55,163 nucleotides of DNA from an uncultured Opitutales bacterium. GTDB taxonomy: Bacteria; Verrucomicrobiota; Verrucomicrobiia; Opitutales; Seribacteraceae. This document shows positions 1 to 7,807 of the stretch, piece by piece (the first letter of the stretch is position 1; each line of letters begins with the position of its first letter). Made by a program: the position numbers and the translations under genes. The notes under the pieces are model-generated. The model did no database searches. It was given only the letters and a program-made list of their open reading frames with translations, and had not been told where the DNA came from. The DNA is taken from assembly GCA_938091675.1 (NCBI GenBank), contig CALKMX010000057.1, positions 1-55,163 on the forward strand. The letters run 5' to 3'.

Positions 1-317
1 CTGATTGCCTGATGCACGAGAATATTCGCCTTCTTGTACCGCAGGTTGGCATTATCTGAAAGAAATTTGAACACGGTAGCCACAATATGGGTGGGTTTAA
101 CATCGTCGGGGATAGGGTAATTTTCACGATGCGAGTCAAAAATCGCACTTATATATCCGTATGCTCGCCCGGCATTCAACAACTGCTGGTCAGTCATGCC
201 TTTTTCAATGTAGTAATCCTCCAATTGAGCCAGTAAGTCATGGCCAGATATTTCAAAGGCAAACCCAGATGAAACCCCAAGGCTTAAGAACAGAGCGAAT
301 AGATAAAAAACCTTCAT
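1..317 (-). CDS. Secreted Rap1a/Tai-like small protein, partial (C-terminus off the left edge)
   Basis: The frame is open from an ATG at 317 down to base 1, so about 105 N-terminal residues are visible and the C-terminus is missing. It begins with a clear signal peptide of about 20 residues (MKVFYLFALF..., cleavage likely after GFA). The mature part has a GYISAIFDSH segment, then a Pro-rich stretch, then a helix with VATVFKFLSDN. This order resembles the Rap1a/Tai family (small exported proteins, some of them immunity proteins of type VI effectors), but the match is by eye only. No effector or secretion gene is nearby, so an immunity role is not supported. A leaderless promoter appears to drive it (316-353). 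Confidence 0.55.
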   Translation of the reverse strand, partial: MKVFYLFALFLSLGVSSGFAFEISGHDLLAQLEDYYIEKGMTDQQLLNAGRAYGYISAIFDSHRENYPIPDDVKPTHIVATVFKFLSDNANLRYKKANILVHQAI

Positions 318-353
318 TATCTTATTAGTTGGATCAATTGTCAAAATTGTCAA
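316..353 (-). promoter_or_regulatory. Tandem TTGACA promoter, possibly leaderless
   Basis: Read on the minus strand, two perfect TTGACA hexamers lie at 353-348 and 344-339, nine bases apart. The upstream one has ACTAAT 18 bases further on (329-324), which puts +1 at about 317, the A of the ATG. The downstream one has GATAAT after exactly 17 bases (321-316), but that box overlaps the start codon. The first pairing therefore fits a leaderless transcript. Start-site mapping is absent, so this is inference from sequence. Confidence 0.4.
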
Positions 354-537
354 TTTGCAGATTTACTTGTCCAGTATGAACATCTCTTATTTATCAAGGA
401 ATAGCTCAAACGACGGACTAAATGATGTTTGTATTCTTTACCAAAACTTGGCTTGGCAATAAAAAGCCTATTTGACCCGTTCAGAGTTTTGAATCCCAGC
501 ACCATCAAAACTTCATCCAGGAAAATTTGATTTTTTC
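318..537. other. Intergenic region between divergent genes
   Basis: This 220-base AT-rich stretch separates the minus-strand Rap1a-like gene from the plus-strand mini-lipoprotein gene. It holds the tandem TTGACA boxes and a small inverted repeat (GGCTT...AAGCC, about 451-470) with no strong T-run. No further convincing ORF was found. Confidence 0.5.
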
Positions 538-684
538 ATGCTTCCGTTATTTAGTATATATATGCAAATAATTATATATTTCCTGGTTTGTTTGTTTCTT
601 TTATCGGGTTGTTTCACCAAAAAATGGAAGCAACAAAAAGAGTATGCCAACCATGCCATAAGTAAGGAGAATGTAAACGGATGA
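538..684 (+). CDS. Mini-lipoprotein, 48 residues, coupled to the next gene
   Basis: A 48-codon ORF runs from ATG 538 to TGA 682-684. It encodes a hydrophobic segment ending in a good lipobox (LLSGC, Cys25), then a short Lys-rich tail ending in NVNG. If lipidated at Cys25, the mature peptide is only 24 residues. A second ATG at 562 (Met9) would still leave a complete lipoprotein signal. Its stop overlaps the next start as ATGA at 681-684, and the AAGGAG ribosome-binding site for that gene lies inside this ORF. The overlap and lipobox make a real gene likely. No family was recognised. Confidence 0.6.
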   Translation: MLPLFSIYMQIIIYFLVCLFLLSGCFTKKWKQQKEYANHAISKENVNG

Positions 685-1202
685 GGAAGTTTCATCACAC
701 TACCCTAGCCGGGGCAAGGTTTGCCCGGCTCATCCTTATCGCCCTTACGATGGCATCCTTGTTTCTTGGAGTAGAGGAGGTAAAGGCCCGAAAATTTGAT
801 GGATTAAAAGTGCATGGTGACTACAAGGTATTAGAGCCCCTTGTCGGGGAAATACCCCACAACCGATCGGGTTTAACCCGGGAGGATGTGGTTGAGTTTG
901 CAAGGCAAAAGCTATGGGGGGCTGGAATCAAACCAGCACGGCCCCTCTACAGGACTCACTTTTTGGAAATAGATTTGGTTATACATTCAAAGGGAACAAA
1001 CTTCAGTGTCGAAGTATCTTTAAAAAAAATGTCCCAGGCCTATGGGTACGATCCAAAGGTGGTCGGGCCAGTTGTTCAATTACCTCAGGGAGAGTACGGA
1101 ATGTTTGGCAATGCCGGTAGGGATAAATCCTACATTCTCAAGGCGGTGGGAGAAGTGATGGACGAATTTATTGCCGACTATAAAGACTCAAACCTTAATT
1201 GA
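681..1202 (+). CDS. Secreted hypothetical protein, 173 residues
   Basis: The protein starts with a signal-anchor or signal peptide at about residues 12-36 (basic N-terminus, then LILIALTMASLFLGV, possible cleavage after VKA). The mature part alternates short strands and helices, contains a region like RTHFLEIDLVIHS, and ends in an acidic helix. No family was recognised. ATG 681 is preceded by AAGGAG (664-669) at good spacing and overlaps the stop of the mini-lipoprotein gene, so the two are probably translated together. Its 3' end is only about 20 bases from the convergent phnE stop, with no visible terminator hairpin between them. Confidence 0.7.
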   Translation: MRKFHHTTLAGARFARLILIALTMASLFLGVEEVKARKFDGLKVHGDYKVLEPLVGEIPHNRSGLTREDVVEFARQKLWGAGIKPARPLYRTHFLEIDLVIHSKGTNFSVEVSLKKMSQAYGYDPKVVGPVVQLPQGEYGMFGNAGRDKSYILKAVGEVMDEFIADYKDSNLN

Positions 1203-1223
1203 GCCAACAGAGAAGCCTGGAAA

Positions 1224-2027
1224 TTACTGGGTAGTTCCTTCGAGCTTGTCTCGGATGGTTTTCCGTATCTTCTCTCCTGCAAAATCCAACAGAGTAACGA
1301 TTACCAGGATGCATAACAGAACAAGGGAGAATTTATTCCAGCTGTCTGCAGATTCGGCATAAAGCTTGAGGTGCAGACCAATCCCTCCGGCCCCAACATA
1401 TCCGATAATACTTGCGGAACGTACATTGTACTCAAGCATCCACAGGCAATGGCTCCAGATAATGGGGCGGGCATTGGGCCAGAGCCCGTATTGAAATGCC
1501 TGCAGTGGACTGGCTCCCAAAGAACTCAGTGCTTTTTGGGAACTTAGGTCAGCCGATTCAAAAGTTTCACTAAAGAATTTGGCCAGATAGCCAACGCTGT
1601 AAAGGGTAAGCGCAATCACCCCAGCTAAGGAATTGGACCCTACGATCACAACCGCGAGCAAGGCCCATAGCAAACTAGGTATGGTGCGAATGACATTAAG
1701 CAACATACGGGTTGGCCAAAGGATCCAACGGGGGGCAACATTTCGGGCAGCTCCCAGTGAGATAATAAATGATAGAAGGATGGCAAGTAAGGTGGAAACC
1801 ATTGCAATCTGCACGGTTTCAAGAAGGCCCGTAAGGGTGCGGTCAAGAATTGACCAGTCAGGAGGGAAAAATTGAGCAGCGAATTGGGAAAGGTTACCCA
1901 GGTAGTCGAGGTCACGGCCCGATCCATCAATGGAAGGAATGGCACTTAGGGAAGCGGCCAGGAAGATCAAAAAGGTTATCCCAAGCAAATCAAACCGGCT
2001 ATGCCAAGGTAGAGATTCTTTGTTCAT
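1224..2027 (-). CDS. phnE: Phosphonate-type ABC transporter permease
   Basis: This 267-residue inner-membrane permease has the features of the PhnE family: an N-terminal membrane helix, a periplasmic stretch with FFPPDWSILDRTLTGLLETV, then four or five more helices. The cytoplasmic coupling loop (SLGASPLQAFQYGLWP region) is the one that docks on the ATPase. ATG 2027 is preferred over the longer alternative at 2060 because it overlaps the phnC stop as ATGA, the usual sign of translational coupling. It would form the channel for substrate delivered by the PhnD lipoprotein. Substrate identity (phosphonate, phosphite, phosphate or another oxyanion) cannot be read from sequence. Confidence 0.88.
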   Translation of the reverse strand: MNKESLPWHSRFDLLGITFLIFLAASLSAIPSIDGSGRDLDYLGNLSQFAAQFFPPDWSILDRTLTGLLETVQIAMVSTLLAILLSFIISLGAARNVAPRWILWPTRMLLNVIRTIPSLLWALLAVVIVGSNSLAGVIALTLYSVGYLAKFFSETFESADLSSQKALSSLGASPLQAFQYGLWPNARPIIWSHCLWMLEYNVRSASIIGYVGAGGIGLHLKLYAESADSWNKFSLVLLCILVIVTLLDFAGEKIRKTIRDKLEGTTQ

Positions 2028-2710
2028 TCTTCGAAATCGGAAATTTTTTCCCAAGACCAATTAAGGGCATTTTCGGGATCTAAGCGAAGGGCAAAATCCG
2101 CAAATTTTTGAACCTGATCCTCATCGTGCAAGGTGCAAATCACGCTGCCATTCACTGATCTCTGGGTATCTTTAAGAATATGTAAGGTGCGATTCGCCCA
2201 ATCGGCATCCAGGCTGGCAACCGGTTCATCCGCGAGCAAAAGGGTGGGGGAGGACAGTAGGGTTCTGCAAATTGCTAAGCGTTGACGCTCTCCGCGGGAG
2301 AGGGTGGATGCCCACTGACGAGAATGGGTTTGCAGACCGAACCTAGCCAGCCATTCGGTGGATTTATCGATTTCCTTTTGAGGGAACCCAAAAAAGGTAC
2401 GAAGAGCAGAATGCCTTCCAAGGCAACCGCTTAGAGCGTTGGTGATCGTACTGGCCCCATTGGCTAATTGCAGATCCTGAAAGATTGTGGAAGTGTTCAT
2501 CTGCCCCGATAAAAGGGAGGCATCTATCGTTCCTTCAGTTGGGGCGAGGTCCTTCGCAAGTAAGCGTAATAATGAGGTTTTCCCCACTCCGGATGGACCG
2601 GTAATCGCCACAAAGGATGCCCGGGGAATGGTTAGATTGAGATCGCGAAAGAGCCATCTGTCCGACAGATAAAGCCCGAGTCTCTTGAGATGAAGTAAGG
2701 AATGGCTCAT
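2024..2710 (-). CDS. phnC: Phosphonate-type ABC transporter ATP-binding protein
   Basis: A 228-residue ABC ATPase. Walker A is GPSGVGKT (about residues 38-45), the Q-loop is QDLQLANGAS, the signature is LSRGERQRLAI, and Walker B with its catalytic Glu is LLLADEPVASLD. The region FEDxLxANGAS followed by a spacer and a second helical part is typical of PhnC. Length is slightly under the usual 250 or so, the C-terminus being short. It lies 39 bases after phnD and overlaps phnE by 4 bases, so the three form one operon powering uptake across the inner membrane. Confidence 0.9.
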   Translation of the reverse strand: MSHSLLHLKRLGLYLSDRWLFRDLNLTIPRASFVAITGPSGVGKTSLLRLLAKDLAPTEGTIDASLLSGQMNTSTIFQDLQLANGASTITNALSGCLGRHSALRTFFGFPQKEIDKSTEWLARFGLQTHSRQWASTLSRGERQRLAICRTLLSSPTLLLADEPVASLDADWANRTLHILKDTQRSVNGSVICTLHDEDQVQKFADFALRLDPENALNWSWEKISDFEE

Positions 2711-2749
2711 CAGTCTTGCTTGGATGAACAGAAAATTTCTTTGGGCAAA

Positions 2750-3688
2750 CTATTGCTTGATTGATTTTTGGACCTGGATTGCCTCCCTCGTGACCCTTAA
2801 ATGCTCGTCTTGATCAACCACGCTAAGCTCCCCATTGAAGACTTTGTCCCGGAGGGCTGGGTTGTCCTCATTCATCGCAAGAAGTGTATTTTGAAGAATG
2901 AGACAGTCCTCTGGGGATAACGATGCCCTGGCACAGATGGTATGTGAAGGGACTGGACCTTGCAGTTGGACAATTCGTAAGCGGGCTTTTTGTGCATCAC
3001 TTAAATATTTGTTATCACCTGTAAAAACATAATCGCTCACCGCCGCGGCCTCCACCTCTCCGCTGAGAACTTTTTCCACCGCTGAAACATAGCCAGTTCC
3101 ATAAATAGTGAGGGAAAAGAAATCGGTCAGCGAGCGATCCGGTCCCACATGTCCACGGTTTGCCAGATCCCAAACCGGTATCAAAAACCCTGAAGTGCTT
3201 GATCGGCTGGCAAACGCCACCGGTTGGCCTTTTAATTCGTCAATTGATTTGTAGCCTTTTTCCTTAAGGGTCAGCCAGATACTTTGGTAGTTTGGTAGAC
3301 CATTTTTTAAATGAATGAGCAGGATGGAAGCGGTTTCCTGATCAAGGTTGCGGGCTGCATCTGTGGAACTTAGGTATCCCAGATCCAAAGTTCCATTGCG
3401 GAATGATTCCACTACCACGGATGAGTCGGTTGGAATAAGAACCTCCACCGTCCGGTTTAATTTTTTGGACAGATACTGCTCGACAGCTTCTTTTTCTGCC
3501 AGCATTTCTTCGGGGTTTTTATTCGCCTTGAGGGCAATAACCACTTTTTGCAAAGAAAGTCCTTGAATTGTATTTTCTTCCCCGGAAGTGGGCTCCTGGT
3601 TGAGGTTCGAGCAAGAGAAAAGAGCAAACGGAAAAAGTGTATGAAGAAATATTTTACCTAGCAGATGGGTTTTGTTTTTCGGTTTCAT
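2750..3688 (-). CDS. phnD: Phosphonate/phosphite-type substrate-binding lipoprotein
   Basis: A 312-residue PhnD-family binding protein. It carries a lipoprotein signal with lipobox ALFSC (Cys about 26), so it is probably anchored on the outer face of the inner membrane as in many diderms. The type-II binding fold is visible: a KANKNPEEM strand-loop, the ASRSSTSG loop that normally hydrogen-bonds the phosphonate oxygens, then YGTGYVSAVEKVLSGEVEAAAV. In classical PhnD proteins a His often sits where this one has GY, so ligand preference may differ. It is first in the operon phnD-phnC-phnE, and a Fur-like palindrome lies 22 bases upstream. Confidence 0.87.
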   Translation of the reverse strand: MKPKNKTHLLGKIFLHTLFPFALFSCSNLNQEPTSGEENTIQGLSLQKVVIALKANKNPEEMLAEKEAVEQYLSKKLNRTVEVLIPTDSSVVVESFRNGTLDLGYLSSTDAARNLDQETASILLIHLKNGLPNYQSIWLTLKEKGYKSIDELKGQPVAFASRSSTSGFLIPVWDLANRGHVGPDRSLTDFFSLTIYGTGYVSAVEKVLSGEVEAAAVSDYVFTGDNKYLSDAQKARLRIVQLQGPVPSHTICARASLSPEDCLILQNTLLAMNEDNPALRDKVFNGELSVVDQDEHLRVTREAIQVQKSIKQ

Positions 3689-3709
3689 AGAAAGGGATCA
3701 AATACTAAT

Positions 3710-3724
3710 TGAGACTGAGTCTCA
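3710..3724 (-). promoter_or_regulatory. Perfect 7-1-7 inverted repeat, possible Fur-family operator
   Basis: TGAGACT-G-AGTCTCA is a perfect palindrome with one central base, 22 bases before the phnD ATG. The 7-1-7 geometry and the outer TGA/TCA bases match the classical Fur box layout (TGATAAT-n-ATTATCA), differing only at two symmetrical positions in each arm. A weak promoter (TTGCAT about 17 bases from TACTGA, minus strand) overlaps it, which would allow repression. The family of regulator is inference. Confidence 0.45.
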
Positions 3725-3776
3725 GTATCATTTTTGGGGTGAAGATGCAAGTAAACGAGCTAAATAATTGAGCCTT

Positions 3777-5069
3777 TTATGGGGAGATGGATAAAAGAGT
3801 GTAAATTTTCTCCAGTGTTCTGACAGAAGGAGAGCCCTGAGCATTCATCCAGGCGAGGGCACTCAGGCGAAGCTTTTCTCTCTCTTCCGAACTCCGGGCA
3901 AGCTCTAACAAAATAGATTTGGCTTCCATGGCAGATTCGGCAGTCCGAACCGCTTCATGAACCTGCAAATCCCCGCATGTCTGATGAAAGTTCTGAAAAT
4001 TTGGTCCCAAGACCAAAGGAATGCCAAGAGCAATAGGCTCGATTGGATTTTGTCCTCCCCGGTTGGGGGGTAGTGTTTTGCCACCCAAAGCGAGGTCGGC
4101 ACATTGAATTAAGGTGCCTAGTTCTCCAGTGGTATCGGCAAGGTAGACCAAAGTGCCATCCGGAGCATCCCGGGAAACTGTCCGAAGATGGTGACAGATA
4201 TTTTTATTTTGAAGCATGGTCGCTACCTGCTTCCTTCTTTCTGCGTGACGGGGAATGAGCAAGAGCCGGGCATCAATTTGCTCATCCCTTAATTGTCCAA
4301 TGGTTTCGACCAAGAGTTCTTCTTCGCCTGGCCAGGTTGAAATGCCGGCAATGACTAAGGAACTTTCCTTAAACCCAAATGCCAATTTCAGTTGGGTTGG
4401 AGAAACCCGATTTTCGGATGAGGATGTTACGGCATCCACCTTAAGGTTTCCCACCACTTGCAACCGATCATCTGGCACTCCCACTTCTGACCACCTGGCA
4501 CACTGTCTTTCCGATGTGGTTAAGATCTCCAAACCTTTTGGCAATAATAGTTTGCGGGCTAAAGAAGACCTGCAGAGTCTGGCAAATGTATTATCTGAAA
4601 GGCGGGCATTAATAATAAGAGCTGGAACACCACGCAAACTTGCCTGATAAAAGTGCTCGGGCCAGAGCTCGCTATCCACCGTTATGATCAGGTCTGGTCG
4701 CACGCGTGACCATGCCAAACGGCTAAACCAAAACCAGTCCAGAGGGAAGGGCCCATGTACAAGCACCCTGCCTTTATATTTGTCGGAAGCCATCCGCAAG
4801 CCTGTGCTGGTTGTTCCCGTTAAAACGATCTCAATGTTTGGGTCTTGGAGTAAAGTGTCCAGGATTTTGGCCAAGGAAGATAGTTCCCCCACGCTAACTG
4901 CCTGAATCCAGATACGTTTATTGTCGGTTTTCTTTGGGATAATCGGGAAAAGACCAATGCGGTAATAAAGCTTAAACCCATACCCCCCCCGCCTGAGCAT
5001 GCGGTAGAGGAAATAGGGGGAAGATATCAGTGCGACAAACGGGAAAGCCAATCGATATAAAAAAATCAC
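3777..5069 (-). CDS. waaA: 3-deoxy-D-manno-octulosonic acid (Kdo) transferase
   Basis: WaaA transfers Kdo from CMP-Kdo to the lipid A precursor at the cytoplasmic face of the inner membrane, so its presence argues for a lipopolysaccharide outer membrane. At 430 residues it is the usual size. It shows an N-terminal membrane-associated helix, the acceptor-domain motif IWIQAVSVGEL, the TGTTSTG loop, the DSELWP motif with the acceptor-side acidic residues, and the GNLKVDA and GGQNPIEP motifs of the GT30 C-terminal domain. The start is a GTG at 5069 with no clear Shine-Dalgarno. An eight-G run lies near codon 28. It is divergent from trpA and 88 bases upstream of phnD. Confidence 0.92.
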   Translation of the reverse strand: MIFLYRLAFPFVALISSPYFLYRMLRRGGYGFKLYYRIGLFPIIPKKTDNKRIWIQAVSVGELSSLAKILDTLLQDPNIEIVLTGTTSTGLRMASDKYKGRVLVHGPFPLDWFWFSRLAWSRVRPDLIITVDSELWPEHFYQASLRGVPALIINARLSDNTFARLCRSSLARKLLLPKGLEILTTSERQCARWSEVGVPDDRLQVVGNLKVDAVTSSSENRVSPTQLKLAFGFKESSLVIAGISTWPGEEELLVETIGQLRDEQIDARLLLIPRHAERRKQVATMLQNKNICHHLRTVSRDAPDGTLVYLADTTGELGTLIQCADLALGGKTLPPNRGGQNPIEPIALGIPLVLGPNFQNFHQTCGDLQVHEAVRTAESAMEAKSILLELARSSEEREKLRLSALAWMNAQGSPSVRTLEKIYTLLSISP

Positions 5070-5142
5070 GAAGAATTTGGAGTTTGTTTACCGTTGCCAG
5101 CAATGGTTGGATGAGAAATTATTCACTGCTCTTTTCTATATG

Positions 5143-5952
5143 ATGAATTCTGACCGAATCGCGAAACTTTTCTCTGATTGCAAGGCTGATAATCGGGCAG
5201 CGTTTGTTGCTTATGTCTGTGCCTGTGATCCCGATTTCAATCAATCCCTAGAGGTGTGCAAAACTTTAATCGAGCAGGGTATCGATATTCTGGAGTTAGG
5301 AGTTCCTTTCTCAGACCCTTTGGCCGACGGGTTGACGAATCAACTGGCTGCACAGCGTGCATTGGAATCTGGATGCACTCAGGAGGATGTATTTCGATTA
5401 GTCCGGGAAATCCGGAAGTTTTCGGAGATACCCATTGTGTTTTACACCTACTATAACCTTATTTTTTCGCAGGGTGTGGAAGTGTATGCCAAAAAATCCA
5501 AAGATGCTGGGGTGGATGGATTGCTTACCCTTGATCTTCCCCCTGAAGAGGCGACCGAACTGATCGATGCTTGCAGGGAATTCAAATTAGCAAACATTTT
5601 TATTATCGCCCCCACCACGCCCATAGAAAGAATCCCTAAAATTACCGCCCGTGCCTCTGGTTTTCTCTACTATGTATCCAGGGAGGGAGTGACCGGGGAG
5701 AGGAACGATCTGGCCTCCGATATCGAGGAGAAGGTTGCAGAAATTCGGGCGAAAACAAATCTACCTTTGGTCGTGGGTTTTGGTATTTCCTCTGCCCAAC
5801 AGGTTTCGGAAGTGGCAAGGATGGCGGATGGAGTGGTGGTGGGAAGTGCGTTGGTCAATTGCATTGCTCAAAATTTAGATGATCGCGAACATATGCTTGG
5901 CACGATAAAGGAAAAAACCAAGGCATTATTGGGTGGCTTGACTGCTGCTTAA
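5143..5952 (+). CDS. trpA: Tryptophan synthase alpha subunit
   Basis: TrpA cleaves indole-3-glycerol phosphate to indole and glyceraldehyde 3-phosphate and passes indole to TrpB. The TIM barrel is complete, with LELGVPFSDPLADG holding the catalytic Glu51 and Asp62, the YYNLIF strand, and the phosphate-binding VGFGISS and GVVVGSALV segments. The start at 5143 (MNSDRIAKLF...) gives 269 residues, the family norm, and matches known N-termini; an ATG just before it at 5140 is equally possible, while the upstream TTG at 5077 would add 22 unrelated residues. No other trp gene is present in the window, so it stands alone at the head of a run with miaA and nadK. Confidence 0.93.
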   Translation: MNSDRIAKLFSDCKADNRAAFVAYVCACDPDFNQSLEVCKTLIEQGIDILELGVPFSDPLADGLTNQLAAQRALESGCTQEDVFRLVREIRKFSEIPIVFYTYYNLIFSQGVEVYAKKSKDAGVDGLLTLDLPPEEATELIDACREFKLANIFIIAPTTPIERIPKITARASGFLYYVSREGVTGERNDLASDIEEKVAEIRAKTNLPLVVGFGISSAQQVSEVARMADGVVVGSALVNCIAQNLDDREHMLGTIKEKTKALLGGLTAA

Positions 5953-5969
5953 ATATTTGCCGGGAAACT

Positions 5970-6920
5970 TTGTTTTGCGTGTCAAACGAAGTTCAGGGAC
6001 TGTGGATTTTAGGGGGTGTAACCGCATCGGGTAAAACCGAACTTTCGTTGCGTTGGGCAGAACGCAATAATGCTGAAATTATATCCTGCGACACGGTTTC
6101 AATGTATCGTGGTTTGGATATTGGTTCTGCCAAGCCGGATGCCTTGGAGCAACAAAGAGTGGCACATTATGGGTTAGATTTGGCAGATATCTCCGAGGTT
6201 TTTGATGTCGGGCAATTCCACGCCTACGCAAACAGGGTTGTCCATGATATTATTTCAAGGGGAAAAAAGGTATTAGTGGTTGGCGGGAGCGGTTTTTTTC
6301 TCGATGGATTTTTACGCCCGGTTGTTGATTTAGTCGTCGTCTCGAAAGAAATCCGAAAACAGGTAAATTCAATCTTTGAGCAAGACGGGTTGCCTGTGGC
6401 CATCCAAGAGCTTAACAAACTTAACCCTAAGGGCTTAGGTAATCTCGATCTTAAAAATCCCCTTCGGGTAACTCGGGCCTTGGAGAGATGTTTGCAGTCT
6501 GGGCGTTCATTGAATGATTTAAGGAACGATTTTGATAAAGTGCCCGCACCGTATGGCACCTTCCCCAAAAAGATGCTTTGGTTGAACCGGGGTGACGATG
6601 AATTGATGGAGCGAATCAATCTTAGAACGCAGCAAATGTTAAGCAGAGGAATGATTGAAGAAACTGAAAGAGCAATCCGCGCGGGTATCGAAAGACATCC
6701 CAGTCTTGCTAAATCGGTTGGGTACAAGGAGGTGATTGAATTCCTGCAAAAAGGAGGAAGCCGAAAAGATTTAATGTTTTCGATCGCAAAATCCACCCGT
6801 CAGTTGGTTTCTAAACAAAGAAAATGGTTCCGGAAAAATTTCCCGGAGGGATCCCGCGTTGAATTTAACTCCACCAATTCAATGCATTCGGACGATTTAC
6901 CTTGGGTTGCGGGCACTTGA
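5970..6920 (+). CDS. miaA: tRNA dimethylallyltransferase
   Basis: MiaA adds a dimethylallyl group to N6 of A37 in tRNAs that read U-starting codons. The protein has the P-loop GGVTASGKT (residues 15-23), the DTVSMYRGLDIGSAKP motif that binds the target base and the nucleotide, the swinging insertion, and the C-terminal TRQLVSKQRKWFR motif. At 316 residues it is of normal length. No ATG is available upstream of the P-loop: the start is either TTG 5970, with GGGA a few bases before it, or GTG 5979. It follows trpA by 17 bases and precedes nadK by 44. Confidence 0.92.
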   Translation: MFCVSNEVQGLWILGGVTASGKTELSLRWAERNNAEIISCDTVSMYRGLDIGSAKPDALEQQRVAHYGLDLADISEVFDVGQFHAYANRVVHDIISRGKKVLVVGGSGFFLDGFLRPVVDLVVVSKEIRKQVNSIFEQDGLPVAIQELNKLNPKGLGNLDLKNPLRVTRALERCLQSGRSLNDLRNDFDKVPAPYGTFPKKMLWLNRGDDELMERINLRTQQMLSRGMIEETERAIRAGIERHPSLAKSVGYKEVIEFLQKGGSRKDLMFSIAKSTRQLVSKQRKWFRKNFPEGSRVEFNSTNSMHSDDLPWVAGT

Positions 6921-6964
6921 CCGATTCCACCGATCGAATTACCTTATGGTTTGAAATTACTTGA

Positions 6965-7783
6965 ATGAATGCCCTTACCAAAGTAGCCATTGTTTCGAAC
7001 CTGACAAAATCAGGCACTCGCCAGGTTGCTAAAGTACTGGAGGAGATTTGCCGGGCAAATAATGTGGAAGTTTATCTAACAGAGGATTTTCCATGCCCTC
7101 GAGATTTTCTTAAAGGTATGGATGCATGTTTCTCCATTGGGGGGGATGGGACTCTCCTAAATTTATTGGATGAGGCTATTGCGCATGAAGTACCAGTTGC
7201 TGGGATTGGTTTGGGTAAGCTAGGTTTCCTGGCGACATTATCCCCCAACACATTGGCCAGTTCCTTACCCCCCATAATTAGGGGGGAATTCCAGGTAAGG
7301 AAAAGAAGCTTAATTGGCTACAGAGAAAATGCAGGCATAGCAAAACTGGCACTTAATGATGTAGTGGTAAAAAGTGCCACAACCGGACGCCTGGGTCGCT
7401 TTTCGGTTTTTTGCGGGGAGGAGAGGGTTGCGGATTATGCATCAGATGGGATTGTCTTTTCCACTCCAACTGGATCGACCGCTTATAATTTAGCAGCAGG
7501 CGGGCCCATTGCACACCCGGAAGCCGAGGTAATTTTAATGACTCCCATATCGGCTCACAGTCTTACGAGCAGGCCATTGGTGTTTCCTTCGGGTATAAGT
7601 TTGCGCATTGAGTGCGAGAATAATTCGGTCTGTCCCCTTGTTTCGGCGGATGGAAGAGAGGCTTTTCTTTCCCCGCCCAACTTTCCATTAGAAATTTTTG
7701 TTTCCCCTAAAAATTTCCCCCTCATGGAAACGATCGGACATTCGCACTTCCGAGTCCTCCGGAACAAACTTAAGTGGGGCTAA
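6965..7783 (+). CDS. nadK: NAD kinase
   Basis: NadK phosphorylates NAD to NADP in the cytosol. The diagnostic GGDGT motif is at residues 59-63. The NDVV segment, a degenerate NE/D motif, is followed by SDGIVFSTPTGSTAYNLAAGGPI, which carries the substrate-binding and conserved glycine-rich parts. At 272 residues it is slightly short of the usual 280-300 but complete. The ATG at 6965 has no Shine-Dalgarno. It sits between miaA and the pseudokinase gene, 24 bases before the latter. Confidence 0.93.
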   Translation: MNALTKVAIVSNLTKSGTRQVAKVLEEICRANNVEVYLTEDFPCPRDFLKGMDACFSIGGDGTLLNLLDEAIAHEVPVAGIGLGKLGFLATLSPNTLASSLPPIIRGEFQVRKRSLIGYRENAGIAKLALNDVVVKSATTGRLGRFSVFCGEERVADYASDGIVFSTPTGSTAYNLAAGGPIAHPEAEVILMTPISAHSLTSRPLVFPSGISLRIECENNSVCPLVSADGREAFLSPPNFPLEIFVSPKNFPLMETIGHSHFRVLRNKLKWG

Positions 7784-7807
7784 GCTCGATGAGATAATAC
7801 CGCCATA

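Noticed and set aside
5077-5142. Upstream TTG extension of trpA
   Set aside because: The extra 22 residues match nothing in TrpA N-termini; ATG 5140 or 5143 gives the normal length and sequence.
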